64,000 nt of DNA from Liolophura sinensis (lineage: Eukaryota > Mollusca > Polyplacophora > Chitonida > Chitonidae): contig NC_088301.1 in assembly GCF_032854445.1 (NCBI RefSeq), positions 19,523,808 to 19,587,807 of the forward strand. The letters run 5' to 3'. The notes under the pieces were generated by a model. That model saw only the letters and a list, made by a program, of their open reading frames with translations. It had not been told where the DNA came from and did not search any database. Positions 1-12,395 of this stretch are shown piece by piece. The translations under genes and the position numbers were made by a program. Within the stretch, counting starts at the first letter, position 1. Every line of letters begins with the position of its first letter.

Positions 1-1190
1 TCAAGCAAGCATATTATAATTTGGATCTGAAATTTTCCAAGTTTTAAGCTACTGTCAATCACTTGACAATGACAGTCTGGGCGGGGCCAGGCTATTGATG
101 GACAGTTTTGATTGTAATTAATCCACCGTATATTTACTTCTATGCAATTACTGTATTTCGAGATATCAAAGATATTGTATTTGACCTAATGTTTGGCCCG
201 TCAAAATGCACTTCTGGATGTGCATGGAGGCCTTAAAATGATGGTTTCGATACAAAGTTTTTCGGATTTGAAATTACGCCACAAAAATCTCCTTCAATGT
301 CACCCTTCAAGATGGATGAATCAATTAGAAGCAAGGAAAATGTGTCCCTTGAAAAGCAGTAAATATTTCCAATATGTCAACAAAAAGACATACTTTTAAG
401 TGCGTGGAAGAAATTTTTTTTTGTATGATTGATATTTTTTCAGGTTTGGGACAGACTAAATTACTAGTCTCCATTTTTTAGGAATGACATTTCATTACAG
501 AAACTGTATCAGTAAGAATTTCACTTATATCTTCAGATGTCTAACATCAGCAGCTATATGTACAAATATATTTAGTATGTAATGTTAATTTCATCCTTTT
601 TTTTTTTTCAAAAACATAATTCTTGTTTCCTCTCAGAAACAAGACATTTTTCTTTCAAAAATAAGAATTTAAGAGTTAAGCCTGATTTCTACCTAAACAC
701 AAAGAATTATTCATACCTTGTGATCCTTTTATTCACCCCCATAACCAGCTGTGTACTATTCACAGATTGGCCACAGATGCATGTGCCTAGTTAGTGCATC
801 AAGTGAATCCTGTCATAACAAAGCTACACACATGTACATGCTAGCCTTTGGCAATATTAAGGTACTGCCTCCTGTCCTTCCGTTTGTTACAATATTGTAT
901 CATATCGTTTGTGTCCTCTGTATCAGTTTGTAAATAAATTCATAATTTTTATAATAAACCCATGCTCTGAGCTTTGATATCTTACTCTTTCTTAACCAGA
1001 GGGGGAATTCTGGGTAACTCTGGACTACGTTCCACGCAGTTAGTTGAAAAACGTGAAAATTAATGAGAGACGAACATGCACACCATTGTCAATTCTTGTG
1101 ATAATTTGGATGTTATTATATTACCAATCACCTGCATACTAGAAATACTACATTTGTTTGTATGACCTATTTTTGAGGAAAAAATGAAAG
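1..1190. other. Intergenic, A/T-rich, nothing recognised
   Basis: Short open frames only, none with splice signals or a recognisable product. AATAAA-like sequences near 930-955 could mark the 3' end of a gene lying to the left, but this is weak. Confidence 0.5.
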
Positions 1191-1197
1191 GAAATGA

Positions 1198-1668
1198 CCT
1201 CTAAAAATCGAAGTAAGCATCACGAAATAGACCACTTAAAACTATGCATAAATATACTTAAATTTTTTAGATTTTTGTAAAAAAGAGTTGAAGGTGTTCA
1301 AATATTTGACTTCTAAGGTGGGCTTTATGGACCATACTATCAGAGGTTAGGAACTCTGACGTCACAGGAGGTTTTTCCAACTCTAATCACGACACTGAAT
1401 GTTGGAATAACTCTTTTTACACATGAGTAAAATATTACTGAAATAACGTTTCCAGAAATTCCTTTCTTCTGGTGAACTTCAGTGGAAAAAGGTGATGTGA
1501 CGTCAGAGTTCGTAGATACCGTCAGTATGGCTTATAAAGCCCACCATAGTTTTCAAATATTTGAATGCCTTGAAACACTCAAAAAAATCTGAAAATAATA
1601 AATGAAAGTAGTTTTACGGATAGTTTTCATTTGTCTTTATGATGAACCTTTATACATTTTTTAGTTTT
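1198..1668. mobile_element. Old fold-back (MITE-like) element
   Basis: An imperfect palindrome centred near 1430. Landmark pairs: GGTGGGCTTTATGG (1318) with TATAAAGCCCACCA (1533), TCTGACGTCACAG (1356) with GTGACGTCAGAG (1499), and CAAATATTTGA on both arms. Arms are about 170 bp. No coding capacity. Confidence 0.7.
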
Positions 1669-1810
1669 CTTTTACTTTAAAGACCATTTTCCACAAAACG
1701 TGTTCTTTTGTTTCAAAGACCAATTTCCACAAAACGTGTCGATCGCGGTCATAACTATAAATTACCAAGTATTAAAATTTTTTAATAACAACTGTAATGT
1801 GCATTTGAGG

Positions 1811-2032
1811 CCTTCCTTGGGTCAGTTGGTTAGCGCGCTAGCGTAGCGTAATGACCAAGGAGTCTCTCACCAGTGTGGTCGCTGTGAGTTCAAGTCAAGC
1901 TCATGCTGGCTTCCTCTCCGGCCGTACGTGGGAAGGTCTGTCCGGGTTCCTCCCGGAAACTCAAGAATATATATATAAGTGAAATATTCTTGAGTACCGC
2001 GTAAAACACCAATCAAATAAATAAATAAATTT
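1811..2032 (+). mobile_element. tRNA-derived SINE, family 1
   Basis: Head with an A box (GGTCAGTTGGTTAGCGCG) and B box (GAGTTCAAGTC), middle GCTCATGCTGGCTTCCTCTC, tail AAGTGAAATATTCTTGAGTA and CACCAATCAAATAAATAAAT. Internally shortened in the middle. This type of SINE is widespread in molluscs; the exact family name is not assigned. Confidence 0.85.
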
Positions 2033-2112
2033 AAGTCCCTTGGAGACTTGGAACAAAACGGAGTTAACTTGCCGTCCGGAAATATACGGGTATACAGTTT
2101 GTCTGAACTGCA

Positions 2113-2444
2113 AGTGGCAGGTAAATAACTACAACCAAGCACGATTGATGTTGGATGACTAAAGTAAAAACAACAAAATGCATTGGCATCTAACCATATG
2201 ATCCTACATCAAAATGTTGTCAAGCGCCCCGAAATGACCACAAATTTCACAAAAGATCGGGGGAAACACCAATATCAATATAAATAATTTTGAATACGGT
2301 ACTGGTAACCATAACCCAGTCATGATTGATATTGAAGGTCTAATGTCTTGTGTTACGGGAGCCATGCTAAACTTGGCAACCAAAAGCAATAAAATGCACT
2401 GGCAAGTGAGTGTATGATCCTGTATCAGAAATGTTGTCAAGCGT
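2113..2444 (+). repeat. Two direct copies of a diverged repeat of about 120 bp
   Basis: AATAAAATGCACTGGCAAGT and ATGATCCTGTATCAGAAATG near 2388-2440 repeat the phrases AACAAAATGCATTGGCATCT and ATGATCCTACATCAAAATG near 2175-2220, with matching sequence upstream of each. Confidence 0.55.
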
Positions 2445-2479
2445 ACTTATACAGAAGAAGACTCTCTGTAGGCACTCAG

Positions 2480-2560
2480 GTTTCCTTCACCGATAAATTT
2501 GACCGTCATCATGCATATATTATTGTTCAGTATGGCGTTTAAAGCCAAAATAAATAAATA
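2480..2560 (+). mobile_element. SINE-like 3' tail, variant
   Basis: TATGGCGTTTAAAGCCAAAATAAATAAATAA after TTTGACCGTCATC resembles the family 1 tail with a different junction. A similar tail in reverse lies at 62640-62760. Confidence 0.4.
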
Positions 2561-2564
2561 ATGA

Positions 2565-3435
2565 CAACGTCAGTTCAGATATAGCTGAATATTTATTGGT
2601 AACGGTACTGCATGATCAAAGTCCTGCAAGCCCTGGACGACAATAAATTATGCACCTATGGGCCTATAAACATGCATGTTCGCCTATTCAGAGAGAAAAA
2701 TTTTCTTTATTATATGTATTATTTAGTCACGAAATAATTTGTGATCGATGTTATTCAACATCTTTGTCGATAATATTACTGATATTTCAAAACTTGGTCA
2801 ATAGCTATCAGTGGCGTCGGAAGCGGGGTGATGGTTTTGCCTACATGTAGGCCTAGGCTATTTGCAAAATTTGTAAATTTTAGTTGGGACTAATATAACT
2901 GCTATATTAGCCCCAGGTTTTGTGAAACGAATGTCCACTTCAAATCAAGCTGTAGGGCCTACATTGATTGCCACCAATATTCTACTTCTATTATACTTTT
3001 TTCCATTGTTCTTGTTTTATCTTTATCTTAAACAACTTTTTTTTGCATATGATAAACAATCTGTATTGCGTTAACGGCAATAAAGAGAGTTTGAATTTTA
3101 AATCATACTATAAGCACTAATGAAAATACATATAGGCCTAGGCTTCAGTTTCATCAATATTAACACCTTTATCAAACAGCTAAGTTTATCTCCCAAAAAC
3201 AAAACTCAATACTTCAGTATTTTATTTTGTCATCATCATATTGGCCTATTAACGCTGAGAATTGTCTGCTGTCATATAATGCATGTTATTTCCTCCCTTT
3301 TACGATAAAATTGAACAAAATACTTTGTCCCCCTAGTTTGAAAACAGAACAGATTTTCAACCTTTTAGGCCTAAACCTGAATCTTTGCCGTTAGGACAGC
3401 TGAGTCAAAGGTATTATTTCTTCTTCTTCTTATTA
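2565..3435. other. Intergenic, nothing recognised
   Basis: A/T-rich, with a simple (TTA)n/(TTTA)n stretch at 3420-3455 just before the CpG-rich block. No gene or repeat family seen. Confidence 0.5.
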
Positions 3436-3439
3436 TTAT

Positions 3440-3655
3440 TATTTATTTATTTTTTTTTTGTGGCGTGTAACGAACCAGGTAATGCGTTGACTCGTACGTT
3501 GATGTGCCATTTATGTTAATCGCTGGAACTCAAGGAACGAGTGTAGCTGCCTGACGAGGTGCGCGTCCTAGCGACAAAAATGGCCGACAGTCCGTAAATT
3601 TATGACGGCGGTGATAAGGCGATTTACTCTTCAAATCCGCCTAAGTGGACAATAG
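3440..3655 (+). promoter_or_regulatory. Candidate promoter and 5' untranslated exon of the Roco gene
   Basis: This stretch is much richer in CpG than its surroundings (many CG dinucleotides between 3465 and 3650) and ends in AATAG|GTAAGT, a consensus splice donor at 3656. It contains AAAATGGCCGAC, a YY1-like start-site motif whose ATG (3580) opens a five-codon upstream ORF ending at 3597. It is the only such stretch upstream of the Roco gene. The link to that gene is inference; no transcript evidence is available. Confidence 0.35.
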
Positions 3656-5114
3656 GTAAGTGGTTTATTGGGCCATGTGTAGGATGATATGTTACCGCTG
3701 CTACTGCAACACCCTGTCAGGCCTCTTTTGTAAAGGTAAATGAGTACAAGGGCAGTATTTCTTGGACCCCAGAACATCTTGGCTAGCATGCACGGCAGTC
3801 GGCATGCAGGTTATGCTGAGTTGGGTTTGTTTCATCACGGCGTCGAACTCTTTTACAATGTGACAAAGCTGTCTGATTTGGGCTTGTATAGTTAGGCATT
3901 TAGACTTTACCTTTGAACAAATCTGGTACAATAGAATCAAATCTCAAAGGCCTAGTACATGTATAGTGACTGTGATTATGAGATCTGTATTACCGGTACT
4001 GTACATCGGTAAATCGATAAATTGAACCGGCCTTTGAACGGTATGGAAAGATTGCGGTGACTGTTAATAGCTATACATGTGCATGCATGAAGTCTTTAAA
4101 AGCCAATTTACCCACTGGACGTGACCAACATAACCACGACAATACTTCAATCATTTAATTGGAAGGCTTTTTATTTTGCAGTATGCTGTAAGGTCATGTG
4201 ATTTGTAAGTCGTTTTATTTATAGAACCACACATTATCTTAATGTTGCGTATGTAAATGTACATGTATATGCTGGGAAGATTTTATGATGGCGGCAATGT
4301 CACAGGAGTAAATGCCATGCCATGTTTTCTCTTTTCTTTTTAGTATTACTATCCATGTTGCTGTAAAAGTATTTTTTTATGTATTAAGCTGCAGTTTTAC
4401 ATTAATGTGTCTCTACGGGCAGAGTTTCTGGTAGCCATGCCATCAGATCTGGTTTTGGACATCAGATGAAATGATCAAGTGATCTGTCTATAGAAGATAT
4501 AGAAAGGGCATGTACACTGTACATGTAGGCTTTAATTCTGCGGCCAAGTCTGGTGTTCCATAGAAATCTGTAGTTTAGCATAGCTTGTAAGGCATAGAAT
4601 TTACCATGGCAACATGTCACACTTTAAGCATATATACAGTATGTCTCTTAAGACCTTGGTAATAACTAAGTTGTAATAAGCTTATAGTTTAATATACATG
4701 TACATATACTGTACATATATAGTTTTTATGCGTCACAAAGCAGTGAGCTTATCGTCACATATATATGTAAACTTTGCCGGAACCTTAAACCTTGATTCCA
4801 AATTAGTATGCACAAGTACCTGCAAGCAACCTGCATATAAACATGGAATTATGAAATTTGAGGATTAAGGTTTATAGATTATAAATATATAATATATGGA
4901 ATATTGGATTTTACAGATCAAGTGACTTTTTATTGGTGTATAATACTTTGGCCTGGAATGTAGTCATATACATGTACCACAGTGATACCTAATCACTGTT
5001 ATTTGTGGTATATAATAATGTTATGTACCACACTGTTACCATTAACTTTTAAAAGACCTGTACCAAACCTGTTTTTGATACTGAAACTTATAATTTCCCA
5101 GTAGAATATCATCT

Positions 5115-5480
5115 CATGTTCCAATCAAACCTCAATACACCTTTCTAAAATCAATAGAACTCTCAGAATTAGGAAAAATGGGCAGGTTAGTCATGGATGA
5201 ACTTTATGATCATTTAGCGTACCTATATACCACATTATTATGTGAAGTTTGTGGGTGGGGGTGGGGGAGGAGGTTATACTGGAATTTGGTTATACTTTTC
5301 CATGTACTCAGATTGTGTCTGAACTCATGCAACTCTTCCTTAAATAGTGAACCTATATCCATGAAACTTAGCATACATCTTTCCTATCATCTAAACTTGT
5401 GCATGCTTGAGATTAATTACATTTGAGAAATTATTTTTCATAATTACTCCCGTTCAGGTACTTAGTGCATTAATGGATTT
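5115..5480 (+). repeat. Dispersed repeat A, copy 1
   Basis: Shared with 16425-16770: GGTTATACTGGAATTTGG, CTTTTCCATGTACTCAGATT, ATCCATGAAACTTAGCATAC and TTTCATAATTACTCCCGTTC. An old element of unknown class; the phrases 'gttatactggaat' and 'catacatcttgc' recur. A G-rich run at 5250-5275 sits inside. Confidence 0.6.
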
Positions 5481-7077
5481 TCATGTACACAGATTTTGCC
5501 CATGCAACTCCTGCTAAAGTATTTTGCCAATTTCCCTGAAACTTTGTGTATATTTTTCATATTATCTAAACATCTATATGCCTAATAGTAATGACATTCT
5601 GATTTTTTTTTTTTTTTGTTCACAGTTACCCCTATTCATTTACATGGCATAATAATGCTTTTGCCTAAAGACACATTTCATTATCGTGATGTTGAATTCA
5701 AAGTTCTGTTTGAGTATATAAATCTTGCTATCTGTTTTTTTATTTTTGGAAATGTTCGGGATGGAAGTTATAGGAGGGGGGGAGGGTTTAAGGAAGGTGT
5801 TTTGGACATAGTGATTTTAGTTAACTAAAAAAAACTAAATCTGGAATTTTTTAAAGGTTGTGAGATCTGCTACTTCTCAGTGCATTAATGCATACCTTCA
5901 TGTATATACACATAATACTGTTAATACAATGAAAAAAACTGACATAAACTGACAAAAGCCGGATTTCATCAGTGAAACGTGTAACTATTTGCCACCTACC
6001 ACTGTTCTTGTTTTACTCCCTATGATGTAGTCTAGCTCTTATATTTATTAAACATACATTGCAACAATCAGGAATATACTTGACTAAAAAATTGTACTTA
6101 TGTGTGGAGAAAGGAAACAAACAGTAGTCTCTCAGGTGCATGTGTTTTGGCAAACCTGATATATTAATGAGAGAGAATCCCCCTGGGAGTGTGCAAGGTC
6201 ATTGGACAGTGTTTGTGTACACATCAACATTTATAGAGTCTGGCTATTGTTGCCAAGCTTTGATCTCTGTGTTACATGTATAGATACATGTTTTATTTAT
6301 AAATTTCTTCCATTTTATTATTTTTCATTTTAGCAGCTGTATTCAAGGATAAATGTATGTACATGTACGAAACTGAAGGAAAGAGTATACAGTCTTTTAC
6401 CACACATGTTTTCTCTACACGTATGTTTCCATCAGTCATATATCCAGGGGTTCATAGAAGTCATGTTTTTTTTTTTGTTTCGACCGACCGTTTGAGATAC
6501 TAAAATTGAGTACTTTTGTACTTTACTCTTCTTCTTCGGTTAAAGTAATTAATCACTGCCCATAAATGAACTAAAGCTTGCCTCCTAGTGGATACTGCAA
6601 ACTGATGATTGGAGGATATTGCAGTTATTGTTACGTGTATTTCAGGATACTAGTCCAGTGAAGACTAGAAACTGACTGAACTCACAACATGAGCAATTGA
6701 TCCTGATATCACTTTTCAAAAATATTCAAGTTATGAATCAAGACAGAATGGTCACGCATTAATGGCTTATGGAGTATGTGATTGTCACACTGCACAAACT
6801 GCTAATGTTCAATCATCATAACATAGAGCACCATGCAATTGTAAAAGATGATGTGGAGTTCTATTAACTTGCCATCTGAGATTGAATGTTCCTGGCACAA
6901 AGTTTCATGAAAATTATTCATTACCTATTAATACTTGGTAACTTGAGAGTTTTTCACAGATTAAAATGAGACTACCATGTACATGTAGATAATGCACACA
7001 ATATATTTTCTGGTACACATGTAAGGTGTTATACATGTTTGTTAATTTCTCACATTTACTAACCAAACCATTGATTG

Positions 7078-7170
7078 TTAATTTATTTAATTGTTGTTTT
7101 ACATGGTACTCAACACTATTTCATTCACGGCAGTGGCAAGCATAATGGTGGGAGGAAACTGGGCAGACTA
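7078..7170 (-). mobile_element. SINE family 1 fragment
   Basis: Reverse-orientation tail (TTTATTTAATTGTTGTTTTAC, ACTCAACACTATTTCA) and GCATAATGGTGGGAGGAAAC. Truncated; next to another fragment in the same orientation. Confidence 0.65.
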
Positions 7171-7187
7171 CAAAATTATTGTTACAA

Positions 7188-7283
7188 ATTTATTTATTTT
7201 GATTGATTTGGTGTTTTTCACTGTACTCAAGACAGTTTCACTTTATATACAACGGCGGCCAGCATTAAGGTGAGAGGAAACCG
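7188..7283 (-). mobile_element. SINE family 1 fragment
   Basis: Reverse tail with ACTCAAGACAGTTTCACTT, CGGCGGCCAGCATTAAGGTG and GAGAGGAAACCG; the tRNA head is missing. Confidence 0.65.
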
Positions 7284-8549
7284 CTTTGTGACAAATACAT
7301 GCATGTGTACTACACAAGTATATTGTGTACATATTTGTGAATAACATTTAAAGATTTACCCCAGCTTCTGTGTATTTGCAAAATGAATTATATATATGCT
7401 TTAAACACCTAGTCATGCGTGTGTTTAGTGATACTAATTAAATAATAACAAAGCCTTTTGACAAAGATCCTGTCATGAGAATTGAAAGCCTGTGTAAAGT
7501 TTGATGTTTATGTGGTGATGCTTTGATTTCATTATTATTACTATGATGTGCAAGATGGTTTAGAAGGGTATTTGATGGGTTAACACCTATTCATACAGGC
7601 GAATGTTATTTTATGTCCTTGGCTCTTTGTGATTGCTACATGTATAAGCATGATAAGGCCATTAATGTAATGCCTGGCAGAACACATTAGGAGTAAGGTT
7701 AAAAGCATAAAGATGCTACATGTAGTTTAGGCAAGGTTTTCCTGTGCCACAGAAATCAATCATTGTTGTTCTGTGAGGATTTGCCTGTTTATTAACCTGC
7801 TGGTTTTGCGTGAAGTTACCTTATGGATGTGATTGGCAGTCTTGGGCCTTAATTCGTAGGAGGAAAGTGCCTGCGATGCCTAGGATCAGGTGTTAACGAC
7901 AATAGATGGTGTAACTTATATAAACTGCTGTGTGTGTGTGTGGGGCAGGTGTATATAATTCACACGGATATATAATTGTGTGCACGCAAATTTAAGTGTT
8001 GCATAATTTTCACCCACGACATAGTGCAGATGTTAGTTAGACAGGTATGACCCGTGGAGAAGGAACAATAATAATAATTAAGGTGGATCTTGATTGTCAT
8101 GTACATGTATGTGTGTTTGTGTTTGATCAGGGCAACTAAGTATGGAGTGTGAAAATATAAATCGCCTCCTGATATACAGGTTCAGGTACCAGTACTGTAA
8201 TTTATTGGGTCATCCTTCAAAAAGATTTTGTTGGATGTAACCCAACCCTATCAGGCATAACCCAACCCTGTCATCACTTTGATTCACTTTATCACAACTT
8301 ACAGGTTTTAGAGTGTTGCTATACTGTGAGCATACATACGCACAGACACAGACTGCAATGTACATGTATAATGAATGTCCAGATTATAATGGTTATTGTT
8401 ACGTTTTCACTAGCAATACACTAACAACTTTGATGTCCTTACAGTTTGAAATGTGTTCTCAAGGGTACTAAAATGATGAAAGGTTTCCTTTTTGTTTTAC
8501 CATAATTATCTTATCGTGTGATTGAAATGTACAATAACCTAGTCTACAT

Positions 8550-8700
8550 GTGTTTATTTATTTGATTGGTGTTGTACTCAAGAATATTTCACTCATACGA
8601 AGCAGCCAGCATTATGGTGTGAAGAATCCACGACCATCTGCAGGTTGCTGTCAGACCTTCACAAGTACGGCCATGCTGGACATGAAGTGGAGGCTTCCAC
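8550..8700 (-). mobile_element. SINE family 1, partial
   Basis: TTTATTTATTTGATTGGTGT, ACTCAAGAATATTTCACTCA and CCAGCATTATGGTG in reverse orientation, ending within the middle domain. Confidence 0.75.
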
Positions 8701-9104
8701 ACAGCTATACATGTACATGTAGGTACATGTATGTAAATACATACACGTACGTGTACATGTGTTATCAAAAGTCAGACATCCTTATTATACCCATACCCAT
8801 GATCTATGCTGTGAAGGGTGCGATCTCCAGAGGAAGTGGAGTCTGCAATTAAATTACCTGTTCTACTAATCAATGAGGTTGTTTCTTTGTTCAGGTACAC
8901 CAGTCAGGATGCAGCCTAATAATTAGGGTGTGGTAGACAATAACAAGCGTGTTTACCTGTTCGGAATTCTCATATTTCTTGACTTGTCCATCCCTTTCTC
9001 AGTTTAATTGTTAAATCAAATACTAGAACACATGTGATATGGACAAATGAAGAAACCTGAAAATTCCTGATAGTAAACACCTGTTATTTCCCCCCCTCCC
9101 CTTC

Positions 9105-9202
9105 CCCCCACCTGCCCCCATTGTTGGCTGCTAACCGTATACATGTAAGTGAAATAGTCTTGAGAGCTTCGCAAAACACCAAGCAAATAAATAAATAAAA
9201 TT
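9105..9202 (+). mobile_element. SINE family 1, 3' fragment after a C-rich block
   Basis: GTAAGTGAAATAGTCTTGAG then AACACCAAGCAAATAAATAA. The C-rich stretch at 9091-9117 just before it could form a G-quadruplex on the minus strand. Confidence 0.7.
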
Positions 9203-9671
9203 ATTAGTAGAAAATTCAAATAAATGGCGCACTCCAAATGTAAATGTTTGCAGTTTGGTAATGAATGAGCATTCCCCATATATTTTTTTAAACCGGCATA
9301 AAGGCAAGCACATATACTGTATGTGTACCTTGGAAGGTCAGTCGTACACATTGTATTACAGTTTACACATGTACATGTGTATACTGTACTATTCATACAG
9401 TTACGTTTGTGTACTGTACATGTACCATGTACCATTGTTGCTAGCCACTGCATGGAAACAGGTGAGGGCTACAGGCAGATGATCACCTTCCAGCTTTTCA
9501 CATGTTCGTGTATATAAATCCTCCCTTAAAGGATTAGTGTCCAGTTTTAGGATTAATTCATAATTACCTTCCCTTGTATGTATTGTTAAATTGAGTGTAA
9601 AAAAATATTGAAATGGTACAGGCCCAACCAAAAAGTCATCTTGTTACCTGTATGTAGTGTCCAGACATCAT

Positions 9672-9718
9672 TGCTTGAGAGTACGGCATAAAACACGAAT
9701 CAAATAAGTTAATAAAGC
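9672..9718 (+). mobile_element. SINE family 1, 3' tail only
   Basis: TTGCTTGAGAGTACGGCATA followed by ACACGAATCAAATAAG. The surrounding 9640-10190 holds degenerate copies of GTGTCC(A/C)A-type phrases but no gene. Confidence 0.55.
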
Positions 9719-10344
9719 ATTGCTTGAGAGCTGTCCAATCATTATTTCTGGATGAGTAACACAAGCCTGTTTCTCCTTTGACTGCATGCATGTACAGTGT
9801 ATGTACATTGTACATGTACAATGTAGGTGTAAATGAGAGTGTTCAGATTCTTGAAATACTAAAGCTGGATCATTGGTGATCTTTTACTTTGACTAATGAA
9901 ACAGCGCATGAGTGTCCCAATTAAGAATTGTCCAAACACCATTCCTGGAGCACTGGTGATAAATGTTGCTTCTTGACTATAAAACTGTGGGTGTCCCAAT
10001 TGTCCGAACTGTTGCTGAAGCACTTAATGTGTCCAGAATGTCCAAACTGTGTTGCAAGAGCAGCACTTGTGGTCTGCAACCTTGACCATCAAATGTGTGT
10101 CAGAACTTTATAGCAGGACCTTTGTATAGTTTGTGGTCTATTTACATGTACATGCACCATGATTTTTAAAATGTGAGTGTCTAAATTCAAATCGCGACAA
10201 ACTCACCAAAAGCTTCTGGATGTTTTGATCACCCTGATGACTAGGTTCTTCATCAACGCCTTGACATGTCCTCCACTCAGGTGTTAATAGTAGCACACAG
10301 GCTTGTTTGGCATGCGCTTATTCATGTTAAATGTGTTTTGGGGA

Positions 10345-10715
10345 AGAGAGTGAGTGAGTGAGTGAGTGAATGCTTGGGGTTTAAAGTCATACTTAACAAT
10401 TTTTCAGTCATATGACGACGAAGGAATCCTTAGAGTACATGTAATGTGCCTCCTTATTGCAGGACGGATTTCCACCACTCTTGTATCTAGTGCTGCTTCA
10501 CTGAGACGCCTTACCGAAGGCAAGTAAGCCGCCCCGCCGGAGCCATTATACTGGTACGGGCCAACTAGTCGCTGCAATATCCCCTTACTGCTGAACACCA
10601 AGTGAGGAACTTACACCGTCTTCTTTTAAGGTGTTAGGTGTGACCTGACCTAGGATTGACCTTGGATCTACCACCTCCCAAAGCAGACGCTGTACCAACT
10701 GTGCTATCAGGGCAG
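10345..10715 (-). mobile_element. tRNA-derived SINE, family 2
   Basis: In reverse orientation: tail of GAGTGAGTGAGTGAG units, TTTTTCAGTCATATGACGAC, and a head with CTGTACCAACTGTGCTATCA (A box) and GGATTGACCTTGGATCTACC (B box region). (ACTC)n tails of this sort are common in mollusc genomes. Confidence 0.8.
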
Positions 10716-11019
10716 GTGGTATTTTAGGTATTTTTAGTCTGTTCCTCATCTGGTGTGGCCAAATTGTTCCTCGTGTTGTGTATAGCAAGCATGTTTTCTA
10801 CTTGAAATTGCATAACGAAATGTTCCCTGGTTTTATCCTGTTACATTGTAACTGTTTTTGTTGATCAATGTCAGAGTTTTCACACCCATGGGTAATTAAC
10901 ATGTAACATGTGTTAATTCATTAATGAAGATGTAGATTGTATTATTTTGACAAATCGTAACCCTGACTGATGTAATATGATATTGTAAATGTTAATTATA
11001 TGTAGCTCTGTGGTTATAT

Positions 11020-11283
11020 TTATTTATTTATTTAATTGGTGTTTTACGCCATACTCAAGAATATTTCACTTACAAGACGGCGGCCAGCATTATGGTGGGA
11101 GGAAACCGAGCACAGCCCAGGGGAAACTCACGACCATCGGAGGTTGCTGGCAGACCTTTCCACTTACTGCCAGAGAGGAAGCGAGCATAAGTTGGACTTG
11201 AACGCACAGCGAAGGCATTGGTTAGAGGCTCCTGGGTTATTATGCTGCACTTGCGGGCTAACCAACTGAGCCACGGATGCCCC
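11020..11283 (-). mobile_element. SINE family 1, near full length
   Basis: From (TTTA)n through AATTGGTGTTTTACGCCATA and GGAGGAAACC to the tRNA head AACCAACTGAGCCACGG, all in reverse. Lies head-to-head with the next copy. Confidence 0.88.
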
Positions 11284-11321
11284 TCTCTGTGATTATAATT
11301 AGCAGGTGATAATTGTATACA

Positions 11322-11548
11322 GTGCCTCCGTGGTTAGCGTGCCAGTACGTACAGTGACCCAGGAGCCTCTCACCAATTATGTTGATGTGAGTCCAGCTCA
11401 TGGCTTCCTCTCCAGCCATATGTAAGATGGTCATGGATTCCCCTGGCTTTGCCCGGGTCCCTCCCACCATAATGCTGGCTACTGTCATACAGCTAAAATG
11501 TTTTTGAGTACAGCGTAAAACACCAACCAATCAATCAGCTAAATAAAT
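11322..11548 (+). mobile_element. SINE family 1, near full length
   Basis: GTGCCTCCGTGGTTAGCGTG, GACCCAGGAGCCTCTCACCA and a tail with GTTTTTGAGTACAGCGTAAA. Opposite orientation to the copy 40 bp to the left. Confidence 0.85.
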
Positions 11549-12140
11549 ATGTGGCGTATAAAACAACACTGATGTCATTGATATTCTTGATATGAATGGA
11601 ATCCTTGGCTTTTTAGTTAGTGTAGAATACACTGTACACATATATGTGCATGTACCTTTAATTACTCGGTACCAATATATTGACAATATTGAAAATTTGC
11701 CAGTATTTATTGCAAACTTCCGCACATGTGCAAACCAGAGGCAATTTGCTCAGGGAAGAAGTTTGTCTTGGGTGTACATGTATTTGCTTAGGTGTAACCA
11801 ACATACAGGTCATTAGCGACCATACCTGTGCGTGTCTGCTTGCCAGGAGGATGACCATAATGGCCGTAATTCCTGACCTGTGTTAATTGTTAACCACTGA
11901 CCGTTCAAGAGTATAGATTTAATACTGGTTCAAGGAACTCGAGTGTACGGGTACATGTGTGTGTTGACCCAGAGAAGTCATTGTATGTATTCACATCGAG
12001 TAGACGGTATGCCATTCCAAACAGAGAGGAATCCATTTATAGATTGCCATTAATGGCTTATTGTGCACACATGTACATGCATGAGTAACAGGAGCGTTTG
12101 AGATTAGGGCTGTGGGACTGTACGCTCTTGCTAGGCTACC

Positions 12141-12155
12141 ATGGATCATCATCAG
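12141..12155 (+). CDS. Possible short first coding exon of the Roco gene
   Basis: CTACCATGG gives a strong translation-start context, and five codons (MDHHQ) end in CAG|GTAAGA, an excellent donor, in phase 0. Joined to an acceptor TGTAG at 13774-13775, the frame runs HVGLCKAVCN into the NHR exon without a stop, making a 1282-residue protein. The acceptor has a poor pyrimidine tract, so the ATG at 13806 remains the simpler choice. Confidence 0.25.
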
Positions 12156-12236
12156 GTAAGACCGGGTATTTCAGTGCAGAGTGCTTTAGCTACTTCTTCA
12201 TGTGCTATGTACATGTACAGTGTATCTTTTAATAAT

Positions 12237-12395
12237 GTGCCTCTCCGGCCATATGTGGGAAGGCCTGCCAGCAACCAGCAAATGGTCAGGGTTTTCCTCC
12301 GGGCTCTTCCTGTTTTCCTCCCATCATAATGCTGACCGTAGTTGTGTAAGTGAAATATTTTTGAGCAGAGTAAAAAACCATTCAAGTAAATAAAA
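12237..12395 (+). mobile_element. SINE family 1, 5'-truncated
   Basis: Starts at CTCTCCGGCCATATGTGGGA and runs to the A-rich tail; lies just after the candidate short exon at 12141. Confidence 0.8.

Noticed and set aside
9016-9821. Cluster of overlapping ORFs of 60 to 145 codons
   Set aside because: Rich in Tyr, Met, Cys and His from TACATGTA repeats and SINE sequence; no splice signals or homology.
11258-11530. Minus-strand ORF with GGTRAKPGES-like residues
   Set aside because: Translation of a SINE; similar peptides occur at every SINE copy (for example 20568, 50300, 54672).
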